From Chitinophagaceae bacterium (GTDB lineage Bacteria > Bacteroidota > Bacteroidia > Chitinophagales > Chitinophagaceae), in assembly GCA_947455605.1 (NCBI GenBank), contig CANGOX010000002.1, positions 1-64,000 of the forward strand: a stretch of DNA of 64,000 nt, in the 5' to 3' direction. Below the pieces are notes generated by a model that made no database searches, was not told the DNA's origin, and was given only the letters and a program-made list of their open reading frames with translations. A program made the position numbers and the translations under genes. Positions 8,306 through 17,115 of the stretch are shown here, one piece after another; the stretch's first letter is position 1; every line of letters starts with the position of its first letter.

Positions 8306-9496
8306 TTATTTTTGATAAGTGATGGTGTTGGGATGAAAATTTTTCCATGAATGCCAGAACTCCTGATAGGCCTGGATGTTTGATAAATGACTGCCCTGTA
8401 AAGTGCCTGCCTTACAAACCCCATTCCGTTTCCAGCTGGAATGGGTTTGTGTATCCTCCAGTAATTCTTTAGAACTTCCCTGCACAAATTCAAGTGTTTG
8501 CCCGTTCATTGTTCTGTTCAGCACATAAAAACTCCTGCCATCTTCTTCAACGGTGATCAGCATGTGTGTTCCATTCAATGAATCGGAGATCATTTTTTGT
8601 TTTACCAGCTCATTCCAGTCGTAAGCTTTGTCTTTATCATTCAGATGAATACCCACTACCCATGATTTGGATTGCCATGAGAGCGAATCACGGTGTTCCA
8701 GTTTTCCTTTGATCGTGCCTTCATCAAACCCTTTCAGTTCGGCATATTGTTTATTATAGGTAGTGTCTGGTTGCAATATTTCTGAATCGGGATACAATGC
8801 CAGCCAGTCGCCCAGTCGCATTTGTGAAGAAGGCAGTTCCGTTAGCCGGCTGCCTTTTAATTTACCGGTTATGGCAATACCTGTTGCCTGCTGCCACCAA
8901 CTCTTCGTAGACAAATCTTCAAACATGGCATTGAAATGGTCCATACCCACTAATCTGAATTGCTCATTCTTTCCGTTTATAAAGGGGCTGAACACACGGC
9001 CGGTGCGGCATACGGTGCAATAAGTTACCAAAATAGGTTGCCCGGAAATACTATCCGGTACCTGGTGGTGATATCCGATAATTTCGATGGGGTATGCTTT
9101 GGCCTTATTGCCGCTTACGATACCAATGATGAGTTTATTCTTATTGGTGGTATCCTTGTATGCATTTACAAAAGTTTTTTGTTTGGGTTCGTAAAACATT
9201 TTATCTGCCAGAAAACGAAAATTAAAAAGATAGTAGATAAATCCATATAATAAGATCACCAACACAACAAGAGATTTTTGCCAGATCTTTCCTTTTGATA
9301 AGGAGTTGAGTAAAGGACCAACGATTACCAGTACACCCAATATCCGTAACCACCAGATATTAGTATGCAGAAAATAGGCAAATGAAATGGAATCTGATTG
9401 TTGACTGCCCGGGAATGGCATAATAAAGTACACTTTCAATATCTCCAGAGAGATCAGGAATAACAGGCCCAGGAGTAATATCAGCGGTTTCCGCAT
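8306..9496 (-). CDS. DUF3179 family membrane protein
   Basis: A 396-residue protein. Residues 1-95 contain about three membrane-spanning segments. The extracytoplasmic remainder is a DUF3179 domain, recognised by the YCTVCRTGRVF signature (C160, C163), GMDHFNAMFED and the STKSWWQQATG motif. The two cysteines in CxxC could bind metal or form a redox disulfide, but the family has no known function. The N-terminal membrane part is longer than in the common secreted versions. It is followed after six bases by the exported bicupin gene, so a joint role at the cell envelope is likely. Confidence 0.88.
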   Translation of the reverse strand: MRKPLILLLGLLFLISLEILKVYFIMPFPGSQQSDSISFAYFLHTNIWWLRILGVLVIVGPLLNSLSKGKIWQKSLVVLVILLYGFIYYLFNFRFLADKMFYEPKQKTFVNAYKDTTNKNKLIIGIVSGNKAKAYPIEIIGYHHQVPDSISGQPILVTYCTVCRTGRVFSPFINGKNEQFRLVGMDHFNAMFEDLSTKSWWQQATGIAITGKLKGSRLTELPSSQMRLGDWLALYPDSEILQPDTTYNKQYAELKGFDEGTIKGKLEHRDSLSWQSKSWVVGIHLNDKDKAYDWNELVKQKMISDSLNGTHMLITVEEDGRSFYVLNRTMNGQTLEFVQGSSKELLEDTQTHSSWKRNGVCKAGTLQGSHLSNIQAYQEFWHSWKNFHPNTITYQK

Positions 9497-9568
9497 GGAA
9501 GCTTATCGGTTTAGACGGGAAGTAAGATAATGATAATTCTGCGGGAAAGAAAAGAAGTCTTATTGAGG

Positions 9569-10882
9569 CTACAATTTCTCCAAAAGTTCAACAACCCCTT
9601 CTTTGCGGAGGATAATATAACCAAGACGGTCGTTACTGATACCTTCTTTTAACTGGTAACTGAAAAGCAACTGGTCGTTTTTTACTGAGGTCTCGAAATA
9701 GTGGAATTGGATATTATCATATTTCTTCAGATCATCACCAATTTCATACAGATGGGTGGAAAGAATAAATAAGGCATTCTTCATTTTGCGCAATCCTTCA
9801 ATTACGGTGGTGCTGCATTTTACGGCATCCTGCTGATTCGTTCCTTTGAACAGTTCGTCTATCAATATCAGCCAGTTCTTGCCATCACTGATCTTTTCGA
9901 TCGTGTTCTTGATCCGCTGTACTTCATTAAAGAAAAAGCTTTCGCCCTTAACAATATTATCTACTACCTGAATATTACTCAATAAGCCATCAAACAAACT
10001 CAACTGCATGTCTTTGGCCGGCACGCCAATACCCAGGTGTGCGAGATAGGCAGAGACCCCTACAGCTTTGATAAATGTACTTTTACCGGCCATGTTGGCA
10101 CCGGTTAAAAAAAGAAAGTTCTTGTCTACAGACAATTCAATATCGTAGGATACCGGAACTTCCAGTAGCATATGGTGTAAACCTGTTGCCTTGATATAGG
10201 GCTCCTTGCTTTCTTTCACTTCCGGAAAACAGTAACCGAATTTTTTGCAGGCCCAGGCAATACTCATATACGCATCAAACTTGCTATAGAGTTCTACCAG
10301 TTCAAAACATTGGTTCTTGAAATGAAAACGGATAAAGCCACCATATCTTAATATCTGAACCGGTGTTAATTCTTTTTTATTCTCCCACATCATTTCCTGG
10401 ATCATCGGCTTATTCAGCAACATAGACATACGGCTTACCCAGGCAACCAGCTGTTTACTCAGGGTTTGATCCTTCAAAAGGTTTACGATCTGCTGCAGAC
10501 CTTTGGTAAAATCAATCGCATGCTCTACCGTATAACGGATAAGTGAGTAATCAGGGCCATTGAAGGTTTTATAAATAAAAGCGTTGATCGAATTGGGATG
10601 CTGTGTAAAATCATTGATCTGCGATTCATAATATCGTTCCATTACCATGATGGTGCCATTGGTAACGGTAATGGGCCAGTCTTTGGCTACCTGCATCAAT
10701 TGCCTGATGGTTTGCTGGGTATCGAGTATGTCAGCTACAGACTGCAAAGGATGACCCAGCAGATAACGCAGGTATTCCCTGCCATCATTGGTCTGGGTAT
10801 AATTAAGGTGATGAAAAACAGACTGCTCCTCTTCATGATGAAAGATAGAAAGATCGGCGAGAGTGGTTTTGTCTACCTGCAT
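9569..10882 (-). CDS. MutS-like DNA-binding ATPase (lacks mismatch-recognition domain)
   Basis: A 437-residue protein with a helical core/lever part (about 20-230) and a MutS domain V ATPase. Walker A is GANMAGKST (261-269), the region GESFFFNEVQRI follows, and Walker B is LILIDELFKGTN. Full MutS is about 850 residues; the mismatch-binding N-terminal domain I and connector are absent. Bacteroidota carry several such short MutS-related proteins of unknown role. It is not MutS2, because no Smr endonuclease domain follows. It is transcribed alone; an intergenic inverted repeat lies just upstream of its start. Confidence 0.85.
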   Translation of the reverse strand: MQVDKTTLADLSIFHHEEEQSVFHHLNYTQTNDGREYLRYLLGHPLQSVADILDTQQTIRQLMQVAKDWPITVTNGTIMVMERYYESQINDFTQHPNSINAFIYKTFNGPDYSLIRYTVEHAIDFTKGLQQIVNLLKDQTLSKQLVAWVSRMSMLLNKPMIQEMMWENKKELTPVQILRYGGFIRFHFKNQCFELVELYSKFDAYMSIAWACKKFGYCFPEVKESKEPYIKATGLHHMLLEVPVSYDIELSVDKNFLFLTGANMAGKSTFIKAVGVSAYLAHLGIGVPAKDMQLSLFDGLLSNIQVVDNIVKGESFFFNEVQRIKNTIEKISDGKNWLILIDELFKGTNQQDAVKCSTTVIEGLRKMKNALFILSTHLYEIGDDLKKYDNIQFHYFETSVKNDQLLFSYQLKEGISNDRLGYIILRKEGVVELLEKL

Positions 10883-10895
10883 GGGTTATTTTAAA

Positions 10896-10998
10896 GTTTG
10901 GAGTTTGGAGTTTGGAGTCTGGAGTCTGGAGTTAGGAGTTAGGAGTCTGGATTTGTTTTTTACAAGATACTCCAGACTCCTAACTCCTAACTCCAGAC
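10896..10998. repeat. Long perfect inverted repeat, GGAGTTA/GGAGTCT family
   Basis: Arms of 28 bases (10924-10951 and 10971-10998) are exactly complementary, with a 19-base loop. Each arm iterates GGAGTCT and GGAGTTA words. A preceding stretch (GTTTGGAGTTTGGAG) belongs to the same word family as 18264-18342 and the insert in hisS. It lies between the pyrC stop and the MutS-like gene start on the same strand. Confidence 0.9.
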
Positions 10999-11009
10999 TA
11001 TTTATTTAT

Positions 11010-12350
11010 TTATCGATCAAATTGTAATCTTGCCCCCATCTGAGATTCATCAAACACCCCATTTCCATAAACCAGGTGGCCATTTACAAAAGTATGGGTG
11101 ATGGATGCCGGAAAATGAAAGCCTTCCAGTGGGCTCCAGCCACATTTGTAAAGGATATTTTCTTTGGATACGGTGTTACCTTTGTTCATATCTACCAGTA
11201 CCAGATCGGCATGATAGCCTTCCCGGATAAAGCCGCGTTCTTTGATCTGGAAACATTTGGCCACGGCATGACTCATCTTCTCCACTACTTTTTCGAGGCT
11301 GATATTTCCTTGTTTTACGTAATGGAGCATTAACTGTATCGAATGTTGAACAAGTGGCAAACCGGCATGGGCATGTTCATAGTCTTCCTGCTTTTCTGCC
11401 CAGGTATGCGGGGCATGGTCTGTTGCGATCACATCCAGCCTGTCGTCGAGTAATCCCTTCCATAAAGCCTCTCTGTTAAAGGGTGCTTTGATAGCAGGGT
11501 TACATTTGATCTGGTTGCCCAACCTTGCATAATCATCACTGGTAAAATGTAAATGGTGCACACATACTTCGGCAGTAATGCGTTTGTCTTCCAGCGGTAT
11601 CATATTGGTAAACAACTGCAATTCCTTTTCTGTACTGATATGCAGGATATGTAAACGGCTATTGTGTTTTTTAGCAAACTGAATGGCACGAAAAGAAGAT
11701 TCAAAACAGCCTTCTTCATTGCGGATAATGGGATGATCAGCAGGTTCCAGGGTTGATTTTGTTGCTTTCAATTGCTGCAGGTTGGCTTTTATGATGGCTT
11801 CATCCTCACAATGCGTAGCAATCAATAATTCAGAACCGGCAAAGATCTTATCGAGGGTAAGCGAATTATCTACCAGTAAATTTCCGGTTGAAGAACCCAT
11901 AAAGATCTTCACCCCGCAGATATCGTTTTTTCTTTTATTGGTCTTCAATACTTCTTCAATATTATCATTGGAAGTACCCATGAAAAAAGAATAATTGGCC
12001 AGTGAGGTCTTTCTGCCTATCTCATATTTGTCTTCCAGCAAAGCATGGGTAAATGCCGGAGGCTGTGTATTGGGCATTTCCATGAAGGATGTTACCCCGC
12101 CGGCCACAGCAGCTCTGGCTTCTGTATAAATATTGGCTTTATGGGTTAAGCCCGGTTCGCGAAAATGAACCTGGTCGTCTATGGCACCCGGAATCAGGAA
12201 CTGATCCTTACCTATGATCTCTTCACAATTTTCTTTTGTGGTTACTGAGTCAGCTATCCTTTCTATCCTTCCATTTTTTACCAACACATCCCCATAGATC
12301 CTTTTCCCTTCGTTAACGATACAGGTATCCTTGATTATATACTGTTTCAT
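11010..12350 (-). CDS. pyrC: Dihydroorotase
   Basis: A 446-residue amidohydrolase of the class I dihydroorotase type, catalysing ring closure of carbamoyl aspartate to dihydroorotate in pyrimidine synthesis. It shows VHFREPGLTH (from residue 61), the lysine expected to be carboxylated (K148 in GVKIFMGSSTG), metal histidines H180 and H237, and the catalytic aspartate D311 in ATDHAPH. The usual first metal histidine of the HxH pair is Gln60 here (DDQVHF). I believe this is a lineage variant rather than damage, but I cannot check it. It stands alone, and the N- and C-terminal strands of the composite beta domain are intact. Confidence 0.92.
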   Translation of the reverse strand: MKQYIIKDTCIVNEGKRIYGDVLVKNGRIERIADSVTTKENCEEIIGKDQFLIPGAIDDQVHFREPGLTHKANIYTEARAAVAGGVTSFMEMPNTQPPAFTHALLEDKYEIGRKTSLANYSFFMGTSNDNIEEVLKTNKRKNDICGVKIFMGSSTGNLLVDNSLTLDKIFAGSELLIATHCEDEAIIKANLQQLKATKSTLEPADHPIIRNEEGCFESSFRAIQFAKKHNSRLHILHISTEKELQLFTNMIPLEDKRITAEVCVHHLHFTSDDYARLGNQIKCNPAIKAPFNREALWKGLLDDRLDVIATDHAPHTWAEKQEDYEHAHAGLPLVQHSIQLMLHYVKQGNISLEKVVEKMSHAVAKCFQIKERGFIREGYHADLVLVDMNKGNTVSKENILYKCGWSPLEGFHFPASITHTFVNGHLVYGNGVFDESQMGARLQFDR

Positions 12351-12425
12351 ATGTGCTGTTTATGGAAAATCGGTGTAACTGATGCAATTTATTAAATACA
12401 TCAGCAGCTTTTCCTATTACCGGCA

Positions 12426-13148
12426 TTAATCTTCGAAATGAATAGAAAAAACCACCATCCGCGAAAGGATCTGGTCCAATACATTTGAGTATTTAAGGGC
12501 AGGATCCAATTGGTGTAGATTGCTGAGCCCATTGCTGATCTTGATCTCCGGAGAAACGGTTACAAAGGGTAGATAAAAATTAAATCCCAGTCCCAGCTCA
12601 AACCCCAGATCATTGGCTTTCAGTTTAATGATATCATCCACATTTCTGGCAGCCGAATTGCTGGAGAGATCATAATCATATTTTAAACCCGCTAACAGAT
12701 AAGTACGGAAATTGCCGATCCTGTCTGAATTAAATTTGACCTGAAAAGGAAAACTTACCAGCGTAGAAGGCAATACCTGATTCTGAAACAATGATTCGCC
12801 GGGTTTGCCTTTACTCAGTGTGTACGCAATGTATTTTGATCCGCCAATGATCAGCTGTGGGTTGGCTCTTACCTGAAAATGATCGCTCAAGCGGGCCGTA
12901 GCCATCAAACCCATGGCAATACCCCCACTGGAACCCGGTTGGGCAACCATGATGGAATCACTTTGCAGAAACTGCGCCGATTTTGAAATATGTAAGGTTG
13001 AAGTATTATACCCCAGGGTTAGGCCAAAATAATAGACCAGATCGTCGTGATAACGACGATACAACTCCTTCTGTGCATGTAATTGAGATGCACAGAAAAT
13101 AGAGGCAATAATGAGCAGGACTACTTGCTTCCGCAGTAAATAGTGCAT
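12426..13148 (-). CDS. porT: PorT-type outer membrane beta-barrel protein (type IX secretion)
   Basis: A 240-residue protein with a signal peptide cleaved after HAQ (about residue 26). An antiparallel beta-barrel pattern follows (YFGLTLGYNTSTLHIS, GIAMGLMATARL, FELGLGFNFYLPF) and the protein ends near a terminal aromatic strand (VVFSIHFED). Size, barrel pattern and especially position support PorT: in Bacteroidota porT commonly follows ubiE directly, as here, where the start overlaps the ubiE end by 28 bases. PorT is needed for secretion through the type IX system. PorT-like barrels also occur outside that system, so the assignment rests partly on synteny. Confidence 0.8.
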   Translation of the reverse strand: MHYLLRKQVVLLIIASIFCASQLHAQKELYRRYHDDLVYYFGLTLGYNTSTLHISKSAQFLQSDSIMVAQPGSSGGIAMGLMATARLSDHFQVRANPQLIIGGSKYIAYTLSKGKPGESLFQNQVLPSTLVSFPFQVKFNSDRIGNFRTYLLAGLKYDYDLSSNSAARNVDDIIKLKANDLGFELGLGFNFYLPFVTVSPEIKISNGLSNLHQLDPALKYSNVLDQILSRMVVFSIHFED

Positions 13149-13864
13149 ATTCCGAAACTAAGCTTTTTCAAATAAGTTTGGGTAAATCCTGCGTCATGCA
13201 TAATGGTTAAGAAAGTTTGTCCTTCAGGGAAGGCCTGAACACTATCGTTCAAATATTGGTATGCGTCTTTATTCTTTGAGAACAGTTTGCCGATGGCCGG
13301 AGTGATCTTGTTCATATAAAAATTGAACAGAACCGACAGAAACCCTGCATCAGCCTTTGAAAATTCGAGTACTACCAGTTTGCCACCGGGCTTTAACACT
13401 CTGAGCATTTCTCTCAATCCTTTTTCCAGGTTTTGAAAATTACGAACGCCAAATGCTACGGTGATGGCATCAAAGCTGTTATCTTCAAAACGGATCACTT
13501 CACTATCCCCTGCCAGCAGTTCAATATGCTGATTAAGTGCTAGTTTTTCGAGTTTCTTCCTGCCCAGATCCAGCATACCATCCGAAATATCGATACCCGT
13601 GATCTTATCGGGTTTCAGCATGTTATAGGTAAGAATGGCTACATCACCGGTACCCGTTGCTACATCCAGTATCTTCTTCGGCGCCAGTGCTTTTAACTGG
13701 CTGATGGCCTTCTTTCTCCACCAGATATCAATACCCACGCTGAGGAAACGGTTCAGGAAATCATAGCGGTAAGCTATGCTGTTGAACATATCAGCTACCT
13801 GTTCTTTCTTGTTCAGTTCACTATCCTGGTAAGGCACTACCTCATCGTGCGCAAATTTCGCCAT
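13121..13864 (-). CDS. ubiE: Demethylmenaquinone methyltransferase
   Basis: I start this 247-residue protein at the ATG at 13864 (MAKFAHDEVVPYQ). The frame is open 38 codons further but that part does not look like the family. It is a class I SAM methyltransferase with motif I LDVATGTGDV (67-76), the UbiE signatures YDFLNRFLSVGIDIWWRKK and DAITVAFGVRNFQNLEKGLREMLRVLKPGG, and a normal length. It methylates demethylmenaquinone, giving menaquinone, the usual quinone of this phylum. The downstream porT overlaps its end, so the two are translationally coupled. Upstream, rsgA is divergent with a 147-base shared control region. Confidence 0.93.
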   Translation of the reverse strand: MAKFAHDEVVPYQDSELNKKEQVADMFNSIAYRYDFLNRFLSVGIDIWWRKKAISQLKALAPKKILDVATGTGDVAILTYNMLKPDKITGIDISDGMLDLGRKKLEKLALNQHIELLAGDSEVIRFEDNSFDAITVAFGVRNFQNLEKGLREMLRVLKPGGKLVVLEFSKADAGFLSVLFNFYMNKITPAIGKLFSKNKDAYQYLNDSVQAFPEGQTFLTIMHDAGFTQTYLKKLSFGICTIYCGSK

Positions 13865-14011
13865 AGGCTGCGAAGATATTGATTTTCTGCAGCAGAGAGC
13901 CTTAGTGTCAAGGCTTTGTGTACCGTATGGCGTTAATATTTCACAAAAATTCTTTGCCAAAGGTGGTTCTTTATGCAAAACGGTGATAACCTGCGTATTA
14001 TCTTCGTTGCA

Positions 14012-14938
14012 ATGAAGGCGCGTATTTACAGATCAACGGGTTCCTGGTATTTCGCAAAGGCGGAGGATGGTAAGGTATACCAGGCCCGGATCAAGGGTGT
14101 TTTCAAGATCGGAGATATCACGTCAACCAACCCAATCGCGGTAGGTGACGAGGTGGATATGGAAATTGAAGATATTGCGGAAGAATCTGCTATGATCGAT
14201 CATATTTACGACCGACGTAATTATGTGGCAAGGGTATCTCCGCATAACCGCAGACAGCACCATATCATTGCTTCCAACCTGGATCAAAGTATTCTGTTCG
14301 CAACATTAAAAGACCCCAAAACTTCGCAGGGCTTTATAGACAGGTTTCTGGTTTCCTGCGAATCCTATCATATTCCTGCCATTATCGTTTTTAATAAATC
14401 TGATCTGTACCGAAAAAAAGAGCTGGAAAAATTTGCACTGGTGAAAGAGATCTATGAAACGGTGGGTTACAAAGTAGTGCTGGCCAGTGTGCAGAATAAT
14501 GAAGGGGTAGATGAAGTGAAAAGCCTTTTACATAATAAGACCACTTTATTGAGCGGACATAGCGGTGTAGGTAAGTCTACTTTTATCAATGCCATTTTTC
14601 CTGATTTTGACCTGCGTACGCAGGAGGTAAGTGGATGGAGCGGAAAAGGATTACATACCACTACATTCGCAGAAATGTTCGACCTGCCAACCGGTGGCCG
14701 GATCATTGATACGCCCGGTGTGCGTGAATTTGGCTTGGTCGATATCAGCAAACAGGAACTCTCACACTATTTTCCTGAGATGAAAAGGCTGATCAACGAC
14801 TGTCAGTTCAATAACTGTATGCACATTAATGAACCGGGCTGTGCGGTAAAAGATGCAGTGAACAAAGGAACGGTATCAGTAGATAGATATGCCAGTTACC
14901 TGACCATTTTAGATACGATGGAAGATAACCTCTACTAA
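14012..14938 (+). CDS. rsgA: Ribosome small subunit-dependent GTPase A
   Basis: The start chosen is ATG 14012 (MKARIYRSTGSWY), giving 308 residues, normal for the family. The order is an OB fold (1-75), a circularly permuted GTPase domain with G4 NKSD (128-131), then P-loop GHSGVGKST (182-190) and DTPGVREFG (G3), and a C-terminal zinc knuckle CQFNNCMHINEPGC. RsgA helps late maturation of the 30S subunit and GTP hydrolysis depends on the ribosome. The permuted motif order is the defining feature of the family and is intact. Confidence 0.95.
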   Translation: MKARIYRSTGSWYFAKAEDGKVYQARIKGVFKIGDITSTNPIAVGDEVDMEIEDIAEESAMIDHIYDRRNYVARVSPHNRRQHHIIASNLDQSILFATLKDPKTSQGFIDRFLVSCESYHIPAIIVFNKSDLYRKKELEKFALVKEIYETVGYKVVLASVQNNEGVDEVKSLLHNKTTLLSGHSGVGKSTFINAIFPDFDLRTQEVSGWSGKGLHTTTFAEMFDLPTGGRIIDTPGVREFGLVDISKQELSHYFPEMKRLINDCQFNNCMHINEPGCAVKDAVNKGTVSVDRYASYLTILDTMEDNLY

Positions 14939-14955
14939 GGATCAACAATACCTGT

Positions 14956-15180
14956 TCAATAGTTGAACACTTTTCCCTGCTTATATTTTTTATTGGCTTT
15001 TTTGGCAGCTTTTATGGCAACCGGATCACCTGCCATCAGTCTTTCTGCGCCGATATTGTTGGTGGTAGGACACCCATTCTTTTCTTTACCCAAATGCAAT
15101 AGCCTGCAGGAACCAAGCAGGATGATGCATAGCGCCAATAACACAAACTTTTGTATATGCTTATTTTTTGGGAGCATCAT
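14956..15180 (-). CDS. Small lipoprotein
   Basis: A 74-residue protein from the ATG at 15180, with a signal ending in LLGSC (C25), so a lipoprotein. The mature part is about 50 residues, rich in Lys and Ala near the end (KAAKKANKKYKQGKVFNY), with one further cysteine (C in NGCPTTNN). I do not recognise the function. Its start overlaps the end of the carbonic anhydrase-like gene by 20 bases, so the two are co-translated. Confidence 0.65.
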   Translation of the reverse strand: MMLPKNKHIQKFVLLALCIILLGSCRLLHLGKEKNGCPTTNNIGAERLMAGDPVAIKAAKKANKKYKQGKVFNY

Positions 15181-15697
15181 TTGATTCGCTGTACCAGGAC
15201 GCATATTTAATATAGTTATTGGCAATTCTGTCTATTTCACCGCTAATGAGTTCTTTAGAGATATCCTTTACTTTTTTGGCAGGAACACCAGCATAGATAC
15301 TGCCTGCTTCTACAACGGTTCCTTCCAGTAAAACAGCGCCGGCTGCGATGATCGAATTGCTGTGTACCACGCATTTATCCATTACGATCGAACCCATGCC
15401 GATCAATACATTATCGTGTAAGGTACAGCCATGTACCATGGCATTATGACCGATGGATACATTATTGCCGATCTCAGTAGGGTTCTTTTGATAGGTGCAA
15501 TGGATGATCGCACCATCCTGGATATTTACTTTATTGCCTATTTTGATATAATGTACATCACCCCTTATCACGGCATTGAACCAGATGCTGCAATCATTAC
15601 CCATCACCACATCGCCAACGATGGTGGCATTGGGGGCTACAAAACAATTTTCACCAAATTGGGGATGTTTTCCGAGAATAGGGAGGATGGTTGCCAT
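15161..15697 (-). CDS. Gamma carbonic anhydrase family hexapeptide-repeat protein
   Basis: A 178-residue left-handed beta-helix protein built of hexapeptide repeats (IGNKVNIQDGAIIH, IGNNVSIGHNAMVHGC, IGMGSIVMDKCVVH, GAVLLEGTVVEAGSIYAGVPAKKV). The histidines in IIHCTY, GHNAM and VHGC sit where gamma carbonic anhydrases hold zinc, so CO2 hydration is possible. Many YrdA/PaaY-like relatives have not been shown to be active. The length and ending (YAGVPAKKVKDIS) are standard. A small lipoprotein gene overlaps its 3' end. Confidence 0.88.
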   Translation of the reverse strand: MATILPILGKHPQFGENCFVAPNATIVGDVVMGNDCSIWFNAVIRGDVHYIKIGNKVNIQDGAIIHCTYQKNPTEIGNNVSIGHNAMVHGCTLHDNVLIGMGSIVMDKCVVHSNSIIAAGAVLLEGTVVEAGSIYAGVPAKKVKDISKELISGEIDRIANNYIKYASWYSESNDAPKK

Positions 15698-15703
15698 AGA
15701 GAA

Positions 15704-15840
15704 AAGTTGACAGATGTTAGATGATAGTTGACAGATTTGCAGAATGAAGGTAACTTTATTAAAAGAATTTTACAATCACAGGTTATAAAAATCCATAACC
15801 AAGGGATTTTTCAACATCAGTTATCTAACAACTAACATCT
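15704..15840. repeat. Intergenic iterated repeat, GTTAGATGATAGTTGACAGA type
   Basis: The left part reads GTTGACAGATGTTAGATGATAG, then GTTGACAG again. The right part, ending next to the following ATG, reads GTTATCTAACAACTAACATC and is partly complementary. Between them is a short perfect stem GGTTAT/ATAACC (15781-15800). It fits the general pattern of iterated inverted words but is less regular than the others. Confidence 0.45.
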
Positions 15841-15843
15841 TTA

Positions 15844-17031
15844 ATGAACAACCGGCAACTTTTTTTACAACATATCGCCCAAACATCACCTGCACCCATT
15901 GGTATTGAAATGGTAAAAGCGCAGGGCATTCATTTATTTGATGCAGCAGGAAAGAAATATGTAGATATGATCTCCGGTTTCAGTGTTTGTAATATCGGCC
16001 ATTCTCATCCCAAGGTTATAAAAGCCGTGCAGGATCAGGCTGCAGAATATATGCACCTGATCGTTTATGGAGAATTTATTGAATCGCCACAGACCACATA
16101 CGCTAAATTATTAACCGATCATTTACCGGCTTCTTTAAACTGTGTGTACTTTACCAATAGTGGTGCAGAAGCAACAGAAGGTGCGATGAAGCTGGCCAAG
16201 CGTGTTACGGGCCGTTCAAAGATCATCGCTTTTAATAAAGGGTATCATGGAAGCACACAAGGTGCCTTAAGTGTGATGGGAGATGAATACTGGCGCAATG
16301 CGTTCAGACCTTTATTGCCGGATGTGCATCATTATGATTATAACAGTTGGGATGTGATAGATGCAATTGATGCACAGACAGCCTGTGTGATACTCGAAAC
16401 CGTTCAGGCAGAAAGCGGGATCATTGCCCCCGATAAAACATGGATACAGGCCATCCGAAAAAAATGTGATGACAATTGTGTGTTATTCATTCTGGATGAG
16501 ATACAGGCAGGCTTTGGCAGAACCGGCTCTCTCTGGGCATTTGAACAATTCGACATAGTGCCGGATATATTATTACTCGGTAAGGCATTGGGTGGGGGAA
16601 TGCCTTTGGGTGCATTCATTGCCAATCAAAAGATGATGAACACTTTAACCTATGATCCCGTACTTGGACATATTACTACATTTGGTGGACATCCCGTTTC
16701 GTGTGCAGCAGGCAAAGCTGCATTGGAAGTTCTGCTTGAAGGAAAATTTATTGAAGAAGTAAAACGAAAAGAAAAGATACTCCAACAAAATCTTGTTCAT
16801 CCAGCCATCCTGTCGTACCGTAGTTTTGGACTCTGGATGTCATTACAATTTGCTACTGATGAATTAACCCGTGCCATCATCCATCGATGTATTAATAATG
16901 GATTAATAACAGACTGGTTCCTCTTCGCCGGCAACAGAATGCGCATTGCCCCTCCATTAATTATTACTGATGAGCAGCTAATAGAAATGTGCAAAGTAAT
17001 TATTCAAAGTATTGATGAGGCTGAACGCTAA
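15844..17031 (+). CDS. Class III PLP-dependent aminotransferase (acetylornithine/ornithine aminotransferase-like)
   Basis: A 395-residue fold-type I aminotransferase. It has NSGAEATEGAMKLAK, the pyridoxal-phosphate aspartate D218 in FILDEIQAGFGRTG, and the Schiff-base lysine K247 in LLGKALGGGMPLGAF. The C-terminal half (GHITTFGGHPVSCAAGKAALE) is typical. The subgroup covers acetylornithine, ornithine and 4-aminobutyrate aminotransferases, and the substrate cannot be fixed. No arginine biosynthesis genes are nearby, and the sequence after residue 290 is shorter than in ArgD, so I leave it unnamed. Confidence 0.85.
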   Translation: MNNRQLFLQHIAQTSPAPIGIEMVKAQGIHLFDAAGKKYVDMISGFSVCNIGHSHPKVIKAVQDQAAEYMHLIVYGEFIESPQTTYAKLLTDHLPASLNCVYFTNSGAEATEGAMKLAKRVTGRSKIIAFNKGYHGSTQGALSVMGDEYWRNAFRPLLPDVHHYDYNSWDVIDAIDAQTACVILETVQAESGIIAPDKTWIQAIRKKCDDNCVLFILDEIQAGFGRTGSLWAFEQFDIVPDILLLGKALGGGMPLGAFIANQKMMNTLTYDPVLGHITTFGGHPVSCAAGKAALEVLLEGKFIEEVKRKEKILQQNLVHPAILSYRSFGLWMSLQFATDELTRAIIHRCINNGLITDWFLFAGNRMRIAPPLIITDEQLIEMCKVIIQSIDEAER

Positions 17032-17115
17032 ATGCGCAACGCTTAACGCGAGGATTGTATTCTTAAGGCGGCTATAAAATGAAATAATTACTAATTTCTA
17101 ATTATTAATTACTAA

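Noticed and set aside
13865-13978. Longer start for ubiE
   Set aside because: The added 38 residues are unlike the UbiE family, and the standard N-terminus begins at 13864.
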